Positions 9,170 through 19,400 of a stretch of DNA of 64,000 nucleotides are shown here, piece after piece. The notes under the pieces are model-generated. The model made no database searches. It saw only the letters and a program-made list of their open reading frames with translations, and was not told the origin of the DNA. Every line of letters starts with the position of its first letter. Positions within the stretch are counted from its first letter, which is position 1. The DNA is from a bacterium (GTDB lineage: Bacteria > CLD3 > SB21): contig JABWCP010000010.1 in assembly GCA_013360215.1 (NCBI GenBank), forward strand, positions 34,731-98,730, in the 5' to 3' direction. A program made the translations under genes and the position numbers.

Positions 9170-10276
9170 TCAACGCACTTTAAATGTAGTCAACGTGAGC
9201 AGGGCACATAAAATAGCCATGATCCAAAACCGCGTCACCACTTTGGTTTCATGCCAACCTTTGAGTTCAAAATGATGGTGTAATGGTGCCATTAAAAAAA
9301 TCCGGCGCCCTTCGCCGTATTTTTTCTTCGTGTATTTGAAGTACATCACCTGCGCAATGACGGAAATATTTTCTGCGACCAACACCGCGCCGATGATCGG
9401 CAAAAGCAATTCTTTTTTGATCAAAACAGCCAACGTACCGAGCGCACTGCCGATGGCCAAAGCGCCGGTATCGCCCATAAATACCTGAGCGGGATATGCG
9501 TTGTACCAAAGGAAACCCAAACCCGCGCCCACCATGGCCGTACAGAAAATCGTAAGTTCGCTCGCTTGCGGAATGTACAAGATATTAAGATAGTCGCTGA
9601 AGTTGACATTGCCCGTCACATAGCACATTACCGCAAAGGCCGTCATCGCGATCGAAACGACGCCGATCGAAAGGCCGTCCAACCCGTCCGTAAGATTGGT
9701 GGCGTTGGATGTCGCCGTAATTACAAATATCACCATCGGTATATAAAAATATCCAAAATCAAAATTGAGATCTTTGACAAAAGGTATCGTTGTCACCGTT
9801 GCAAAACGCTCAAACTCCGGTGTCATGATCATTACCAAACCGACGATCAATCCGAGAGAAATCTGGCCCGCCGTTTTATAGCGCGCAACGAGGCCTTTTT
9901 TCATTTTTTTAATCGCTTTGAGGTAATCATCAATAAAGCCTACCACACCCATCCACGCCGTTGCCAGCAATACGAGCAATACATACGTATTGGACAAATC
10001 CGCCCAAAGCATCGTCGGTATCAATGTGGATGCTAAAATGATCAGACCACCCATCGTCGGCGTGCCGGCCTTGGATAAATGCGACTGCGGTCCGTCGAGA
10101 CGAATTTCCTCGCCGATCTGCATTTCGCGCAGTTTGCGAATGATAAACGGTCCGACAAAAAGACTGATGGCCAACGCCGTTACCGCCGCCATCGCCGAAC
10201 GAAACGTGATGTAGCGGAAAAGATTGGAACCGGTAATCCCGGAATCCGCAAATATTTGATATAAAAAATAAAACAT
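9170..10276 (-). CDS. mraY: Phospho-MurNAc-pentapeptide translocase MraY
   Basis: The 368-aa polytopic membrane enzyme transfers phospho-MurNAc-pentapeptide to undecaprenyl phosphate, making lipid I. Family signatures are SKAGTPTMGGLIIL, the Mg-binding VGFIDDYLKAIKK, NATNLTDGLDGLSIG, GDTGALAIGSALG, and the C-terminal APLHHHFELKGWHETKVVTRFWI. Ten hydrophobic segments can be picked out. The gene sits between murF and murD as in most dcw clusters. Confidence 0.98.
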   Translation of the reverse strand: MFYFLYQIFADSGITGSNLFRYITFRSAMAAVTALAISLFVGPFIIRKLREMQIGEEIRLDGPQSHLSKAGTPTMGGLIILASTLIPTMLWADLSNTYVLLVLLATAWMGVVGFIDDYLKAIKKMKKGLVARYKTAGQISLGLIVGLVMIMTPEFERFATVTTIPFVKDLNFDFGYFYIPMVIFVITATSNATNLTDGLDGLSIGVVSIAMTAFAVMCYVTGNVNFSDYLNILYIPQASELTIFCTAMVGAGLGFLWYNAYPAQVFMGDTGALAIGSALGTLAVLIKKELLLPIIGAVLVAENISVIAQVMYFKYTKKKYGEGRRIFLMAPLHHHFELKGWHETKVVTRFWIMAILCALLTLTTFKVR

Positions 10277-10287
10277 AAAATTTTTCG

Positions 10288-11655
10288 CTATGCTAAAATT
10301 GCCTGTACAATATCTTCCATTTTCATACCGCGCGAACCTTTTACTAAAACCACATCGCCGGGTTTCACGGCTTCTTTCAACATCTCTATCAATCGGGCTT
10401 TATCTTCAAAATAAAACTTGTTCTTCATACCTTGTGCACCGTTCATTGCATGGGCGGCCAACGGACCCGTGAGATACAACGCATCCACCTTTTTTTCTGC
10501 GGCATATGCGCCCATGTCGGTGTGTTCGCTATCCGCCATCGCCCCAAGTTCCAACATGTCCGCCAATACCGCGATTTTGCGCCCGGATGTTTTTATGCTC
10601 ATCAGTGTGTCCATTGCCGCGCGCATGGAATTGGGATTTGCATTATAGGTATCATCCATCACGGTAATCCCGTTTTTCTCTTTAAAACTTACACGATTCG
10701 ACGGTTGACGATACGCTTCTAAAGCTTGTACTATCGCTTCATCCGGCATCGGCATGTGTTTGGCCACCGCTACCGCTGCAAGAACGTTATATGCATGATG
10801 CAAACCCGGTACACCCAGCCGAATATGCATCACCGGTGATTTGTCTTCTTCGATACCCAGTGTGATGCATCCTTTGTCGCTGACCTCATGTATCGTTCCA
10901 CGAAACTGCGCAGATTGCTTCATGCCGTACGTAACAAGATCGCCAGCCAATTCAGTTTGATCGCGTAAAAAAGGGTCGTCCGTATTTACAAACCGTACGC
11001 CATGATCAATCAAATGCCGGTACAATGCCGTTTTTGTTTCCGCTACGGCTTCGACGCTGCCAAAGCGTTCGATGTGCGCTTTACCGATATTGGTGACAAT
11101 ACCAAAATCGGGCCTTACGATACGACACAGCGTTTCGATATCACCCGGGCGATCCGCACCCATCTCAATAACCGCAACCTGCGTATCCGCTTCCAATTTC
11201 AAAAGTGTCAAAGGAACGCCGATTTCATTATTCAGGTTACCTTCGGTTGCTTGCGTGATAAATGTTTTGCTCATCACGGCTTTGAGCATTTCTTTGGTCG
11301 TTGTTTTTCCGTTGGAACCTGTAACGCCGATTACTTTGGCGCGGGATTTTTGGCGATGGTTCTCGGCCAGTCGTTGCAATGCATTCAGCGTATCTTGAAC
11401 GATCACTAACGGCAACTTTTCCCAAGCCGACGCATAACGCGCAAAAGCCTCCGCCGTCACGACGCATACGATACCCCGCAACGCGACATCGCGGACAAAT
11501 GCGTGCGCATCAAAGCGGGCACCTTGTAATGCAAAGAACATTTGGGATGTTTGTACATCCCGGCTATCCGTCGAAACGCCCGATGCCGACCACGTGTCTA
11601 AAATATTTCGGCATTCGCCGATGGCTTTCAGATCCGCCGGTGTGAATACGGGCAT
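10288..11655 (-). CDS. murF: UDP-MurNAc-tripeptide--D-alanyl-D-alanine ligase MurF
   Basis: The 455-aa ligase adds D-Ala-D-Ala to the UDP-MurNAc-tripeptide, completing the soluble pentapeptide precursor. MurF rather than MurE is shown by GVTGSNGKTTTKEML near residue 110, ATEGNLNNEIGVPLTLL, EMGADRPGDIETLCRIVRPDFGIVTNIGKAHIERFGS, and DDTYNANPNSMRAAMDTL. No MurE is found beside it. It follows a 62-aa ORF by 6 bp and precedes mraY by 11 bp. Length is normal. Confidence 0.97.
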   Translation of the reverse strand: MPVFTPADLKAIGECRNILDTWSASGVSTDSRDVQTSQMFFALQGARFDAHAFVRDVALRGIVCVVTAEAFARYASAWEKLPLVIVQDTLNALQRLAENHRQKSRAKVIGVTGSNGKTTTKEMLKAVMSKTFITQATEGNLNNEIGVPLTLLKLEADTQVAVIEMGADRPGDIETLCRIVRPDFGIVTNIGKAHIERFGSVEAVAETKTALYRHLIDHGVRFVNTDDPFLRDQTELAGDLVTYGMKQSAQFRGTIHEVSDKGCITLGIEEDKSPVMHIRLGVPGLHHAYNVLAAVAVAKHMPMPDEAIVQALEAYRQPSNRVSFKEKNGITVMDDTYNANPNSMRAAMDTLMSIKTSGRKIAVLADMLELGAMADSEHTDMGAYAAEKKVDALYLTGPLAAHAMNGAQGMKNKFYFEDKARLIEMLKEAVKPGDVVLVKGSRGMKMEDIVQAILA

Positions 11656-11661
11656 AACGAA

Positions 11662-11850
11662 TTACTGATCCTTTTTGGGAAACAGTTTATAATTGGTTTC
11701 GTCAAAATATTCTTTGGAATGCACATCCAGTTTGTCGGGATTATTGCGAATATCCGACAACAACTCATTGTGTGAAAAAACACCGGGCTCAAACGTCTTA
11801 GGATCGAAATGGCGAAATCCCAATTCTTCTTTTTTCTTTTCAAAATCCAT
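11662..11850 (-). CDS. Small uncharacterised protein in the murE position of the dcw operon
   Basis: This 62-residue, highly charged ORF begins MDFEKKKEELGFRHFDPKTF and ends NYKLFPKKDQ. It has no membrane segment, no signal peptide and no cysteines. I do not recognise the family. It looks real because it fills most of the 211-bp gap between ftsI (16 bp upstream) and murF (6 bp downstream). A strong Shine-Dalgarno (GGGAGAGG) lies just before its ATG. A longer overlapping frame (11628-11885) would run into both neighbours and lacks such a signal. It shows no resemblance to the N-terminus or P-loop of MurE, so it is not a remnant of that gene. Function unknown. Confidence 0.7.
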   Translation of the reverse strand: MDFEKKKEELGFRHFDPKTFEPGVFSHNELLSDIRNNPDKLDVHSKEYFDETNYKLFPKKDQ

Positions 11851-11866
11851 ACGCCTCTCCCTTCAC

Positions 11867-14059
11867 TTAGAGGTTGGGTTTGCACTGAATGATGACCGAT
11901 TCACCGTTTTTGGCGACGGCGCCGGCACGCGGGTATTGAGCGATCACGTAACCGTTGCCTTTTATTTTAACATCAATTCCCGACTCATATAACTTATTCA
12001 TCGCCATACGCATACTCAGGCCGCGCACGTCGGGGATTCGTTTCTTGCGAAAGTCCAACGTATCGGATTCACTGACCGTAACGGCATTTCCGGTCGTCAG
12101 CAAAAGAATGTTCTGTTTCAATTTCGGGTCGTATGTCCATTCTTGTGCCGTCACCATATCACCGGTTCCCGCGATACGAAATTCGAGATTCATACGATCC
12201 AACACATTTTTGGCTGCAGCGATATTGAGATATTTCACATCCGGTGCAGTCATCGCGGCGTCACCGGCTGTCGTATCCTGATCAAGATCCGCCAAAACAC
12301 GATTGACGTGTTTGGCAAAATCATCCGACGAATTGATAATTTTTTCGAGAATCTGCCTGGTCGCATTCGCTGCGGAGGCTTCGCCCCAAATGCTTCGGCG
12401 CGGATTGTCCACCGTTACGATAAATGCAACCTGCGGATTTTGTACGGGAAAAAATCCCGCAAACGAAGCCACATAGGAATTCGGCGCATAACGTCCGGTA
12501 TTCACATCAATTTTTTGGGCCGTTCCGGTTTTTCCGGCTACTTCGATACCTTTGATCGCCGCCCGATGACCAGTTCCGCCTTCGACGACTTCTTTGAGCA
12601 TACGGCTGACACGCTGCATGGTCTCTTGCGAAGCCACCGTACGGATCAACTGCGTTTCATGTTCAGTTTGTGTTCGCTCCAGCGGATCGTACACACCTTT
12701 GATGATATAAGGTTTGTACAGCGTACCGCCGTTGGCTATCGCGCTGTACGCCGTCACCATCTGCAGCGGCGTCACCCCGATTTCCTGACCGATGGAAATC
12801 ATCGGACGCGAAAGGCCCGACCATGTGCTGGGATGGCTCAGCAATCCGCGCGTTTCGCCTTCGAGATCTACGCCGGTTTCGTTGCCAAATCCGAACGCAC
12901 GCACATATTGATAAAGTTTTTCCGAACCGATCAGATCGGTCGTTTTGATAATGCCGATATTGCTGGATTTCTGAACAACCTCGGTAAATGAAATCGTGCC
13001 ATGCTTTTTAGTGTCGTGTATGACATGTCCGTACAATGTCATTTTTCCCCATTCGCAATTTATCCGGTCTTCCGGATTGCGCACTTTTTCTTCCAACGCC
13101 GCTACTGCAGAAAAGGCTTTGAATGCCGACCCGGGTTCATACAAATCCGTAATGGCGCGATTGCGCAGCAGCTCGGCATCAAACGTTTCCGGAGCATTGG
13201 GATCCAATCCGGGATAATTGACCATTGCAAGAATTTCGCCTGTTTGCGGAGACAACAGGACGGCTGTCGCGTTATCGGCGTTGTAGTCTTTGACGGTTTT
13301 TTCGAGTACCTGATAGGCGGCCATTTGATAATTCATATCCACCGTCAGCACCACATCTTTACCGTTGACGGGATCTTCGTGCGGGTAATCGGGATTGGGA
13401 TACAAACGTCCGAGAGCATCGGCTTGTAAGATCGCCCAACCGTCTTTCCCGCCGAGCGTGGCCTGCTGATCCAGCTCAATACCGGCCGAACCTTCGTTAT
13501 CAATATTCGTCATGCCGAGAAGCGCAGCGCCCGCTTTACCAAACGGATAGTGGCGCCGCAGAGATTGCAATTTGATCAATCCTTTGACCGAATCATTGAC
13601 TTTTTCAGCTACCTGATCGTTGACGCGCCGCTCCAGCCAAACAAACGCACCGGGTTTGTTGAGTCGTTTTAAATATTCGTTCTTCGGTTTACCGAAAACG
13701 CGGGAAAAATTTTCCGCAACGCGCGCTTTGTCCTGTTCATTCATAAAACTCGGATCGGCGGCGAAGGAATAGTTGATCAGGTTGACGGCGATTTTCTGCA
13801 TGTTGCGGTCATAGATTACACCGCGTTCGGCTTCCAACACCGCCCGGCGCTCATACTGCCGCTTGGCCATCGCCTCGTAGTCGCCGATATTGGCCACTTG
13901 TACAAAAAATAAGCGCCCCACGATGATCAGCGCAAACGCCACTAAGCCAAACGCCAAAATACGCAGACGCTCTACGCGCGTTTTTACAAAAGTCGCGTGA
14001 TCTGTTTTAGGCTGGATTTTAGGTTCGGGTTTAGGGGTCATATTTTTTTGCTTCGGCAT
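11867..14059 (-). CDS. ftsI: Septal penicillin-binding protein FtsI (PBP3) with two PASTA domains
   Basis: The 730-aa class B PBP crosslinks septal peptidoglycan in the periplasm. It has a single N-terminal membrane anchor (about residues 32-54), a dimerisation/pedestal region, and a transpeptidase domain with the three active-site motifs SAFK (nucleophile Ser311, Lys314), SSN (365-367) and KTG (510-512). Two C-terminal PASTA-like domains (about 605-670 and 675-730, the second with IPDVRGLSMRMAMNKLYESG) are present, as in SpoVD/PBP2x-type proteins. E. coli FtsI lacks them. Its first 29 bp overlap the end of the ftsL-like gene. Confidence 0.95.
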   Translation of the reverse strand: MPKQKNMTPKPEPKIQPKTDHATFVKTRVERLRILAFGLVAFALIIVGRLFFVQVANIGDYEAMAKRQYERRAVLEAERGVIYDRNMQKIAVNLINYSFAADPSFMNEQDKARVAENFSRVFGKPKNEYLKRLNKPGAFVWLERRVNDQVAEKVNDSVKGLIKLQSLRRHYPFGKAGAALLGMTNIDNEGSAGIELDQQATLGGKDGWAILQADALGRLYPNPDYPHEDPVNGKDVVLTVDMNYQMAAYQVLEKTVKDYNADNATAVLLSPQTGEILAMVNYPGLDPNAPETFDAELLRNRAITDLYEPGSAFKAFSAVAALEEKVRNPEDRINCEWGKMTLYGHVIHDTKKHGTISFTEVVQKSSNIGIIKTTDLIGSEKLYQYVRAFGFGNETGVDLEGETRGLLSHPSTWSGLSRPMISIGQEIGVTPLQMVTAYSAIANGGTLYKPYIIKGVYDPLERTQTEHETQLIRTVASQETMQRVSRMLKEVVEGGTGHRAAIKGIEVAGKTGTAQKIDVNTGRYAPNSYVASFAGFFPVQNPQVAFIVTVDNPRRSIWGEASAANATRQILEKIINSSDDFAKHVNRVLADLDQDTTAGDAAMTAPDVKYLNIAAAKNVLDRMNLEFRIAGTGDMVTAQEWTYDPKLKQNILLLTTGNAVTVSESDTLDFRKKRIPDVRGLSMRMAMNKLYESGIDVKIKGNGYVIAQYPRAGAVAKNGESVIIQCKPNL

Positions 14060-14582
14060 CCTGAAGCATTTTTTGTTTTTCTGTATCTAAAAAAATCACA
14101 CCTGGTTTTTCTGTTGCCGGTTTCATTTTCAATTGCTCTTTGGCGATTTTGGCAATGCGTTCATAATTGGACAACCGCGTGATTTCGGCTTGTAAACTCT
14201 CATTAGCCTTTTGCGCCTCAAGCTGTTTGTCTTTGAGTTGTTCCAACATGAGCATTTCCTGACGTACCGTCACGGACATCCATACCCACACCAACATGAG
14301 TATAGCCACTACGACGAAAGCGAGAAACATCCGAAGCGGTGTGATACCTTTTTTGTTGGATGCCTCGACCGCCGCCGACGCTACTGTTTCTTGTACGGCC
14401 GGCTTGGTTTCAACGCGCACGGTTTCGGTTTCACGCGCAGATGATTTTACCGGCGCTTTGGAATACCGCGCGTAACGGTCTTCCGTTTTTGTGCGCTCCG
14501 TCGGCGAAACCGGTGTTTCCGTCGTTTTTTTCTTTCGGCCGGAAAAATCCACGCCGACAATATTTCCACTGTATGTTGACAT
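14031..14582 (-). CDS. ftsL: FtsL-like bitopic division protein
   Basis: The 183-aa product has a long hydrophilic N-terminus (about 80 residues), one membrane helix (about 84-104, MFLAFVVVAILMLVWVWM), then a predicted coiled coil (EQLKDKQLEAQKANESLQAE) and the short ITRLSNYERIAKIAKEQLKM motif common in FtsL/DivIC proteins. FtsL forms a trimeric complex with FtsB and FtsQ and activates FtsW-FtsI. FtsL sequences diverge strongly, so the call depends on topology and position between rsmH and ftsI. The gene overlaps ftsI by 29 bp. Confidence 0.85.
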   Translation of the reverse strand: MSTYSGNIVGVDFSGRKKKTTETPVSPTERTKTEDRYARYSKAPVKSSARETETVRVETKPAVQETVASAAVEASNKKGITPLRMFLAFVVVAILMLVWVWMSVTVRQEMLMLEQLKDKQLEAQKANESLQAEITRLSNYERIAKIAKEQLKMKPATEKPGVIFLDTEKQKMLQDAEAKKYDP

Positions 14583-14609
14583 GATATTTTATTTCAAAAA
14601 ATATTTTTT

Positions 14610-15533
14610 CTATATCCGCTCCGCCACACGCAGTTTGACACTGCGCGCACGCGGATTTTGTTGTATTTCTTCGTCCGTCGCTTCATAAGGTTTTTTTGTA
14701 ATGACTTTCAGTCGCGGCGTTTTGGGTTCGGACAGTTCGGGGTAGTGCGTATTGAGTATTTTATCCATCGCTTCATCTCTGAAGAAATCTTTGACGATAC
14801 GATCTTCTAATGAATGGTAACTCATCACCACGATACGCCCGCCAGTCGCAAGTATCGCCGTCGCATCGGCTAATGCCTGACGCAGATTATTCAGTTCGTC
14901 ATTGACCTCGATACGGATTGCCTGAAAAATGCGTGACAGCGTTTTATTGGCGTGACGCTCCGGTATGATGCGCCGTATCAAGTCTGCCAAATCTTTGGTC
15001 GTCTGAAGCGGGGCCGTCGTTCGCTGTTGTACGATCGTACGCGCGATACGCCGGGATTGCTGCTCTTCGCCGTAATGAAAAAAAATACGGGCGAGCTCTT
15101 GTTCAGAATATCCGTTGACTACGTCACGTGCCGTGAATGCGGCGTCATCGGCCATAGCCATCGTGAGCGGCGCTTCGAACCGATAGCTGAATCCTTTGTC
15201 GGACCAATCCAGCTGATGCGAAGAAACGCCAAGGTCAAGTAGGATGCCATTGATCTGTGTGATACCCCGAGCCGCTAACGCCGAACGCACATGACGAAAA
15301 TTATCATTGATGAGCGTCGCGCGATCACCGTATTCCGCAAGGCGAATACCCGCCGCTTTTATGGCATCGCGATCCATGTCAAATGCGAACAAACGACAGG
15401 AATCGTTTTGCTGAAGAATAAAAGCGCTGTGCCCTCCGCCGCCCAGTGTACCGTCAACGTAGAACCCGTCGGGACGAATCTGAAGAAAATCAATACAGGA
15501 TTGTAAAAGAACAGGTATGTGATAATCCGGCAT
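14610..15533 (-). CDS. rsmH: 16S rRNA (cytosine1402-N4)-methyltransferase RsmH (MraW)
   Basis: The 307-aa SAM-dependent methyltransferase modifies C1402 in the ribosomal P site. Motifs include HIPVLLQSCIDFL, the SAM-binding YVDGTLGGGGHSAFIL, NGILLDLGVSSHQLDWSDKGFSYRFEAPLTM (from about residue 95), IFQAIRIEVNDEL and VMSYHSLEDRIVKDFF. It follows mraZ by 3 bp, the near-universal head of the dcw operon. Length is normal. Confidence 0.98.
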   Translation of the reverse strand: MPDYHIPVLLQSCIDFLQIRPDGFYVDGTLGGGGHSAFILQQNDSCRLFAFDMDRDAIKAAGIRLAEYGDRATLINDNFRHVRSALAARGITQINGILLDLGVSSHQLDWSDKGFSYRFEAPLTMAMADDAAFTARDVVNGYSEQELARIFFHYGEEQQSRRIARTIVQQRTTAPLQTTKDLADLIRRIIPERHANKTLSRIFQAIRIEVNDELNNLRQALADATAILATGGRIVVMSYHSLEDRIVKDFFRDEAMDKILNTHYPELSEPKTPRLKVITKKPYEATDEEIQQNPRARSVKLRVAERI

Positions 15534-15536
15534 GGA

Positions 15537-15974
15537 TTAAAACTTTACAAATTTCGCGGCGGTCGTTTCGAGGTCAAACCCGTTGTGCGCCGTATCATAC
15601 TGTTTGGGATTCCACGCTTCCATACGTTCGAGCGCGCCGATGATGACGATTTCCTTTTCGATCCCTGCAAATGAAAGTAGCGGTTGGGGAATGATCACAC
15701 GGCCTTGTTTATCAAGTTCGCACTCTTGTGCAAAACCCATCAGCAAACGAACGAGTTTTCGCGCGTCGGAATCCATATTGGATAATTGACGCAACTCATC
15801 CTCACGGCGCAACCATTCCGAATATGGATACATGTAAATGCACTGTTCAAACCCGCGTGTAAGGATCACCGTATCTTTATCCTCGGGAACAAACGCGCTG
15901 CGCATCTTCGCCGGAATGTTGAAGCGGTTTTTGGAATCCAATATGTGGTTGTACGTGCCTTTAAACGAAGGCAT
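15537..15974 (-). CDS. mraZ: Transcriptional regulator MraZ
   Basis: The 145-aa protein has two SpoVT/AbrB-like halves: FKGTYNHILDSKNRFNIPAKMR at the N-terminus and ECELDKQGRVIIPQPLLSFAGIEKEIVIIG in the second half, each with the D-x-(K)-x-R-x-x-(I)P core. MraZ binds direct repeats upstream of its own gene and represses the dcw operon. Two GTGGG repeats with 10-bp spacing are present 40-54 bp upstream of this gene, which fits autoregulation. It is the first gene of the operon. Confidence 0.97.
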   Translation of the reverse strand: MPSFKGTYNHILDSKNRFNIPAKMRSAFVPEDKDTVILTRGFEQCIYMYPYSEWLRREDELRQLSNMDSDARKLVRLLMGFAQECELDKQGRVIIPQPLLSFAGIEKEIVIIGALERMEAWNPKQYDTAHNGFDLETTAAKFVKF

Positions 15975-16013
15975 ACACTTTAAACCCTGTTATTCCTTAA
16001 TAAACCTTTTTAA

Positions 16014-16028
16014 CCCACTATAACCCAC
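16014..16028 (-). promoter_or_regulatory. Probable MraZ operator (two GTGGG boxes, 10-bp period)
   Basis: On the minus strand, GTGGG occurs at 16028-16024 and again at 16018-16014, separated by TTATA. In E. coli and Mycoplasma, MraZ recognises TGGGN/GTGGG-type repeats spaced by 5 nt in front of mraZ. A possible third, degenerate box (AAGGT) follows in phase. The location just downstream of a candidate start site fits steric repression. Confidence 0.6.
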
Positions 16029-16037
16029 TTTCCTACT

Positions 16038-16066
16038 AAATTCAACTAAAACAAGCTCAATGTCAA
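16038..16066 (-). promoter_or_regulatory. Candidate promoter of the mraZ/dcw operon
   Basis: The minus strand has a perfect TTGACA at 16066-16061. About 17-18 nt downstream lies a weak AT-rich -10 (GAATTT/AATTTA). Initiation would fall just upstream of the two MraZ boxes, leaving a leader of about 50-60 nt before mraZ. The -10 match is poor, so confidence is moderate. Confidence 0.4.
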
Positions 16067-16372
16067 GCGAATTTTTGTTATTTCTTACGCTCCGGATATT
16101 GACGCTTCGCAAAAAAATGTGACCTGCAATACAGACATTAAGAGTGGAATTTCTTTCTTTTCAAGGTTCCATGGCTAGACCTGTTAAGGGCATACTTCAG
16201 AGAAATCGAATCATGTATAATTTTTGATAAAGCTCCGATGACGAAATAACACGCGCTGCGTGTTTAAAAAGCAAAAAAGTGCATAGAGACATTCAAATTT
16301 TTTACAAACTATTTCCAGTTATTACACTCTTAAATAGAGATCCGCATACATCAAAATTAGATATATGATTTG
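16067..16372. other. Intergenic region between the divergent mraZ operon and the giant secreted-protein gene
   Basis: No convincing gene is seen in these 306 bases. They hold one perfect 7-bp inverted repeat with a 3-nt loop at 16248-16264 (AACACGC-GCT-GCGTGTT), followed by TTAAAAAG and so not a typical intrinsic terminator. The rest is AT-rich and contains a TATAAT-like stretch near 16216. Confidence 0.5.
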
Positions 16373-16401
16373 TTGACATGCTAGCTCTGTTGAAGTATAT
16401 T
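16373..16401 (+). promoter_or_regulatory. Sigma-70 type promoter for the giant secreted protein
   Basis: TTGACA (16373-16378) and TATATT (16396-16401) are separated by exactly 17 bp. Transcription would start near 16408, giving a leader of about 65 nt. A GGAG Shine-Dalgarno at 16462-16465 precedes the ATG at 16473. Confidence 0.7.
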
Positions 16402-16472
16402 TTAAGGTAATTTCTCCTCATGAAAATTCGTAATAAATTCATTCTTACTTATAAACAAACCGGAGTCACACG

Positions 16473-19400
16473 ATGAAACGGTTCATGTACGATTTTCTCA
16501 AGAAAAACGCGGTGATGTTATGCGTTTTATTGTGCTGTAGCGCGAGTCTTTTCGCTCAGAACAATGCTTTGACACTCAACGGTACGTCGCAGTATGCTTA
16601 CTATGGCGGTTCGTTATCTACTTACGAAGACGTTACCATGGAAGGTTGGTTCAAGTGGGATGGAAGCACCGGAAGCAACCAGTTGCTGATGTACGACGGG
16701 CACACTTCGCTCAGCGGTTTTGGGCTTATGCTTGATGCATCCGCAAGCAACAATCTGATCATTCTTGCCGGTGGTTATCAGGTCACTTCCGTGAGTCGCG
16801 GATTAGACATAGGCGAATGGTCACACATTGCCCTCGTTAAGAAAGGGAACTTTTTTAGTCTTTATATCAATGGGGATCCGGAGATCGCTAAGGCTATGAC
16901 TTACGCCTATCCTTCGGGCTCCTATATGGTCGGCGGCAACTCGCTCAATAATTCAGAATTCTTTAAAGGCGCCATTGACGAAGTGCGTCTGTGGAATAGA
17001 GCATTATCTTACAATGAAATTTTTACAGCAGCCGCCACGCCCATGACCGGCGCGGAGACAAACTTAGTAGCGTCCTATCGTTTAGACAATAGCGCCGATG
17101 GCTTAACGGGCGATCAAACAGTTAACGGTTATAATCTGACTTTAGTTGGCACTCCCACATTTACCGCTTCGTCTTCGGACAGCGTGATGATTCGCCAACA
17201 GACGAAATCGTTATATACCGGCGGCACATCGGTATCCGTGGGTTGGCATGCCGATCCACATAGCTTTGTCACCGGCTACATTGTTTACGCAGATACATCC
17301 GATGCCGTAAGGACGCAGGTCGGCACTACCTCGGCCCGCACCGATACGACGTTTACTGTCACGGGACTTCTTCCCAATACGGTGTATTATCTCACGGCGC
17401 GCGCTGTTACCGCCACGGACACCAGCGATTATTATCGGTTGGCCGTGGTTTCCACATTCGAAAGCGGCGGACGTGCGGCTATGTTTTCGGATAACAACTA
17501 CTATGCCGCGCCATTTAATGAAAACATCCCCATCGGAAGCAGCGCCTATACTATCGAAGCCTGGATCAAACCAAACTCGATGGGCGTACACGGTATTGTG
17601 GGTTGGGGACAATATGGTTACAGTTATCAAACGAATGCATTGCGACTTACCGACGACGGTATTATTAACTATTGGTGGAACAATGATATCTCTATCTCCA
17701 CGGGTAATATCGCCGGAAGCTGGCACCACGTAGCAGCGACCTATGACGGTACGACGCGTAAAATGTATTTCGACGGTAAACTCATGGCGTCGGAAAATGT
17801 TGTGTACAACCCTGAGATTCCCTTTTCTCACAACTTCACCATCGGCGTTACCAACTATACTGAATATTTCAACGGAGAAATTGACGAAGTACGCATCTGG
17901 AATGTTGCGCGTTCGGAATCTGAAATCGTTTCATTAATGTTTTCACCGGCGACAGGTTCGGAAAACGGGCTCGCATCGGTATATCATTTTGACGAAATCG
18001 GCGGCAATTATGCCGGCGATTATGTCGGCGCCAACCACGCCGAAGCAACCGGCGGAACCCCGCAAAGAACATTATCGGATGCCATGTTGCCGTTCATGCC
18101 GGCTCGTTTGCAAGCCATAGCCGGTGACGGCCAGGTCGAATTGCGTTGGGAAAAATCCATTCATCCCGATTTTGCGAGCTACACATTGATGGCTGCAACC
18201 GATATCGAATTTACCGATATCGTAGCAACGCATTCCTCTGGCGTCGGCAATCCATCTGACACATCCCACACCGTAGCCGGACTGACTAACGGAACGCTGT
18301 ATTATTTCGCAGTCAAGATGACAACAAACTCCGGCGCAACCACACCGTTTCGTATGAATGCGGCCGTTCCTAACACCGGCGGTCCCGGCAATGCGCTTAT
18401 ATTTGATGGTGTGGATGATCAGATCATACTGGAAGACAATATCGTGCGATCACGGTCCGAAATGACCATCGAAACATGGTTTAAAACCACAACTTCCGGC
18501 GGCATTTTTGGCTATAATGACGCCTCGAATGCAGAGCATGTACCTGTAATCTATGTTGGCATGGATGGATATCTTCAATCTCAATTGTGGATCGGCGATT
18601 ATAATTCTGTCATGCGATCACTTCGACCTGTGTCAGATGGTTATTGGCATCACGTCGCGCTTACTGCCGGTAATGACAATCAATACCTATATATCGACGG
18701 CCAGCTGTGTGACTCAATTATCGGTCGACCGCTCAATCATCTAAGCATGATCAAAAACCAAATCGGTAGGGCTACTACTTCAGGTTGGCCAAATGGCGGG
18801 AATGAATACTTTAGCGGCGAGTTGGACGAATTCCGTTTTTGGGATCGCGCCCTCTCACACAAAGAAGTTTATTCTTACGCCAATCAATCTCTGCGCGGAG
18901 ATGAAAGCGGTGTTGCCCTATTGCATCATTTTAATGAGCCTTCCGGTTTGATATATACGTATGACGCCGGGCCTAACGGTTGGACGGGCGGATTAGAGAG
19001 TTTCTCCGCATCAACAACAGTGGCATCCGGAGCAATGCGGCCATTCTCACCGTATAATTTACAATCTACCAATACATTGTCTTCCATCACCTTAAAATGG
19101 AATCCCAGCAACGCCTCTGCAGTACGTGCATATTATATTTATACTTTTGACGGCGAATCCACGATGTTGTGGGATTCTACGACAGGCGGATTGACCGACA
19201 CGACGATAACATTCGGTGAATTACCGTCATTCACAAATTTCACTTATTACATATCGACCGTTGATGCATCGGGCTCCGAGTCGGAAAAATCTAACCCCAT
19301 TTTCGTGACGACGACTTCCTTTAAAGAAGTTACCGGAACGAATTTTTCACAAGTCGTTGACGGAAAATTCCAATGGGCGGATTATGATAACGATGGCGAT

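Noticed and set aside
11628..11885. 85-aa frame and possible murE remnant
   Set aside because: It overlaps both neighbours, lacks a ribosome-binding site, and neither it nor the 62-aa frame has a MurE motif.
17211..17831. 206-aa frame antisense to the giant protein
   Set aside because: No motifs or start signals; lies wholly within a coding LamG region.
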